Source: CAIXZV01 sp963697365 | Lineage (GTDB): Bacteria; Chloroflexota; Limnocylindria; Limnocylindrales; CSP1-4 | NCBI GenBank assembly: GCA_963697365.1 | Contig: CAVONT010000016.1 | Span: 146,020-210,019, forward strand | DNA: 64,000 bases | Direction: 5' to 3' | Shown here: positions 62,584-64,000 of the stretch, piece by piece | Position numbering within the stretch: position 1 is the stretch's first letter | How the letters are laid out: the number at the start of each line of letters is the position of its first letter | Translations under genes and position numbers: made by a program | The notes under the pieces: model-generated | Told to the model about the DNA's origin: nothing | The model's input: only the letters and a program-made list of their open reading frames with translations | The model's database searches: none

Positions 62584-63739
62584 CTACGGGAGGCGGAGGC
62601 CTTCGGCAGGGTGATCGTGAAGGTGGTGCCCGAGGCCGCGGCGGAGGCGACGCTCCACGGCGCCCAGGTGGGCCGCCACGATCTTCTCGACGATGTAGAG
62701 CCCGAGGCCCACGCTGCGGCTCGCCGAGGACAGGTTCGGCGTCAGCTGCTGCATCGGCTCGAAGATGTGGCGCAGCCGGTCGGCGGGGATCGGCGCTCCC
62801 CTGGTTGTGCACCGAGAGCACCACGACCGCGACTCGTCACCGCACGACCTTCACCGCCACCGGGGTGTCCTCGGGGCTGTAGTCACAGGCGTTCGAGACG
62901 AGGTTCCCGAGCGCCTGCGCGACGCGGTCGGCGTCCCACAGGCCCGTGGGCGTCGCCCTCGTGGGTGAGCTCGATCGTCCGGTCGGAGTGGTTGCCGGCG
63001 ATCTCGTCGACCACCTGGCGCGCGACGGCGTGGAGATCGCCGGGCCTGCGCTCGACACGGATGCCGCCGCCCGAGGTGCCCCTGGGTGTAGTCCAGCAGG
63101 TCGGCGATCATCCGGCCCGCCCGCTGCGCGGCCGACTGCACCCGGACGAGGGTCTTCGTGCCGCGCGCGTCGAGCACGTCGCGCTGGAGCAGCACGGTCG
63201 CGCCCATCAGGATCGAGGCGATCGGGTTGCGCAGGTCGTGGCTCACGATGCCGATGAGGCGCTCGCGGAACCGGCCGGTCTCGTCGAGCCGCGACTTCTC
63301 GAGCGCGACCGCGGCCTGGTCGGCGAGGGCCGAGAGCAGCCACTCCTGCTCGTCGCTCGGGGCCGACGCTCTCGGGCAACGCGACGGCGAGGATGCCCGT
63401 CACCTCGCCGCCCGACCACCAGCGGGACGCCGAGGAACCGGTCGGAGTCGACGCCCAGGAGGCCCCTGGAGCCGCTCGACGAGCGAGTCGTCGAGCGGCT
63501 CGCTGAACCGCGCCGTCGCGGCGTGCTCGAGCCCGAAGGACGCGCGGACGGACAGCAAGCCCTCGGCGTCGGCGAGCATCAGCACGGCGCGGTCCGTCTC
63601 GAGGAGGGCCGCCGCGCGCGCCGTCGTCGAGGCGCAGGACCTCGTCGAGCGAGACGTCGGAGGTGAGCGCGCGGCTCAGCTCGGTCAGGCCGCGGAGCTG
63701 CTGCAGTCGCTTGTCGTCGGGCTCGAGCGGGCCCGCCAC
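62584..63739 (-). CDS. GAF sensor histidine kinase (many frame breaks)
   Basis: Read across frames: start VAGPLEPDDKRLQQLRGLTE, a GAF domain (VLMLADAEGLLSVRASFGLE, then TGILAVALP), a HisKA domain with the H-box VSHDLRNPIASILMGATV, and an HATPase domain (RVAQALGNLVSNACDYSP, VVLSVHNQGAPIP, GLYIVEKI). It is about 390 residues, cytoplasmic. At least eight single-base frame changes are needed, so the end coordinate is approximate. The GTG start follows the KaiC-like gene's stop by two bases. Confidence 0.7.
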
Positions 63740-63741
63740 GG

Positions 63742-64000
63742 TCAGGTGACCTCGACGCCGCCGGCGGTGATGCGGAGCTCCCTCACGTCGAGATCGTGGT
63801 TGGTCCCCCGGGCCTTCACCACCTGGAGCGTGCGGCGCGTGCGTGTCGCCGTTGCGCTCGAGCTGCAGGCGCACGATCACGTCCGACTGGACGCTGATCG
63901 GCCCGACCATCACGGCCCGGCCCGGCGCGGTCTCGAGCGTCATCACGCTGGCGATGCGGCGGACGACGAAGTAGACACGCACCAACGCAGCAACAGGACA
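63742..64000 (-). CDS. KaiC-like RecA-family ATPase, C-terminal end (5' part outside window)
   Basis: The end of the gene reads QSDVIVRLQLERNGDTHA and, after a frame change near 63838, LQVVKARGTNHDLDVREL then RITAGGVEV and stop. This matches the C-terminal strand-loop pattern (vlKxRGSxHdxeiReFxI) of KaiC/RAD55-like ATPases. It lies directly upstream of the histidine kinase; KaiC-like and kinase pairs are frequent in Myxococcota. Confidence 0.6.

Overview
The window is very GC-rich with dense, mostly co-directional genes, frequent GTG/TTG starts and 4-base ATGA/GTGA overlaps. The housekeeping content (alaS, aspS, xseAB, dxs, clpS plus a DUF2017 gene, tlyA-nadK-recN-xer, scpAB-rluB-cmk-plsC-ispH-der) and the single-membrane style envelope genes suggest an uncultured Chloroflexota bacterium (Limnocylindria-like). 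An actinobacterial relative cannot be excluded from sequence alone. It looks like a metagenome-assembled contig: many conserved genes carry single-base frame breaks, mostly +1 insertions, that leave the protein readable across frames.

Layout. 1-4.4 kb: an HdrA/MvhD-MvhG-MvhA [NiFe]-hydrogenase module with its maturation protease and a short HypA-like protein that has no zinc domain. 4.5-9.8 kb: aspS, a convergent hydrolase/NTP-transferase pair, and typA. 9.8-11.8 kb: a surface protein with four YbaY-like domains and long Pro-rich repeats, divergent from a cysteine desulfurase-mnmA operon. 14.8-16.6 kb: a PAS-GGDEF-EAL protein. 16.8-26 kb: alaS, an FtsA/PilM-like ATPase with a membrane partner, ruvX, mltG and an M24 peptidase. 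26.5-37.3 kb: efp, xseA-xseB, dxs, clpS, DUF2017, tlyA, nadK, recN, a tyrosine recombinase and a PH/SHOCT membrane protein. 37.6-38.2 kb: a decayed IS30-type element with both terminal inverted repeats. 38.5-46.1 kb: M50 protease, HD protein, scpA, scpB, rluB, cmk, acyltransferase, ispH, der. 46.4 kb: tRNA-Pro(GGG) and a strong terminator. 46.5-49.9 kb: small secreted proteins and lipoproteins. 50-52.6 kb: an FAD/GcvT-type dehydrogenase riddled with +1 insertions. 52.7-61.8 kb: RDD protein, PLP decarboxylase, DUF4332, TIGR01906-like and M50-CBS membrane proteins, moaC-mogA, and a membrane Hdr-like Fe-S oxidoreductase.

From about 61.76 kb to the end the character changes. There are DUF4398-type lipoproteins, an AT-rich intergenic stretch with a classical sigma70 promoter, a GAF-HisKA-HATPase kinase and a KaiC-like ATPase tail, all on the minus strand and of myxobacterial flavour. 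One lipoprotein gene is cut off at the boundary, so a chimeric join is likely.

How the genes work together. The Hdr/Mvh module and the membrane Hdr-like protein point to flavin/Fe-S electron transfer coupled to H2. moaC and mogA supply molybdenum cofactor. dxs and ispH are the first and last enzymes of the MEP isoprenoid pathway. The cysteine desulfurase feeds sulfur to MnmA and Fe-S proteins. scpAB, xer, recN, xseAB and ruvX handle chromosome maintenance. Several genes (cysteine desulfurase, alaS, cmk, PLP decarboxylase) have a TANNNT -10 element 7-10 bases before the start codon and no Shine-Dalgarno, which suggests leaderless transcription.
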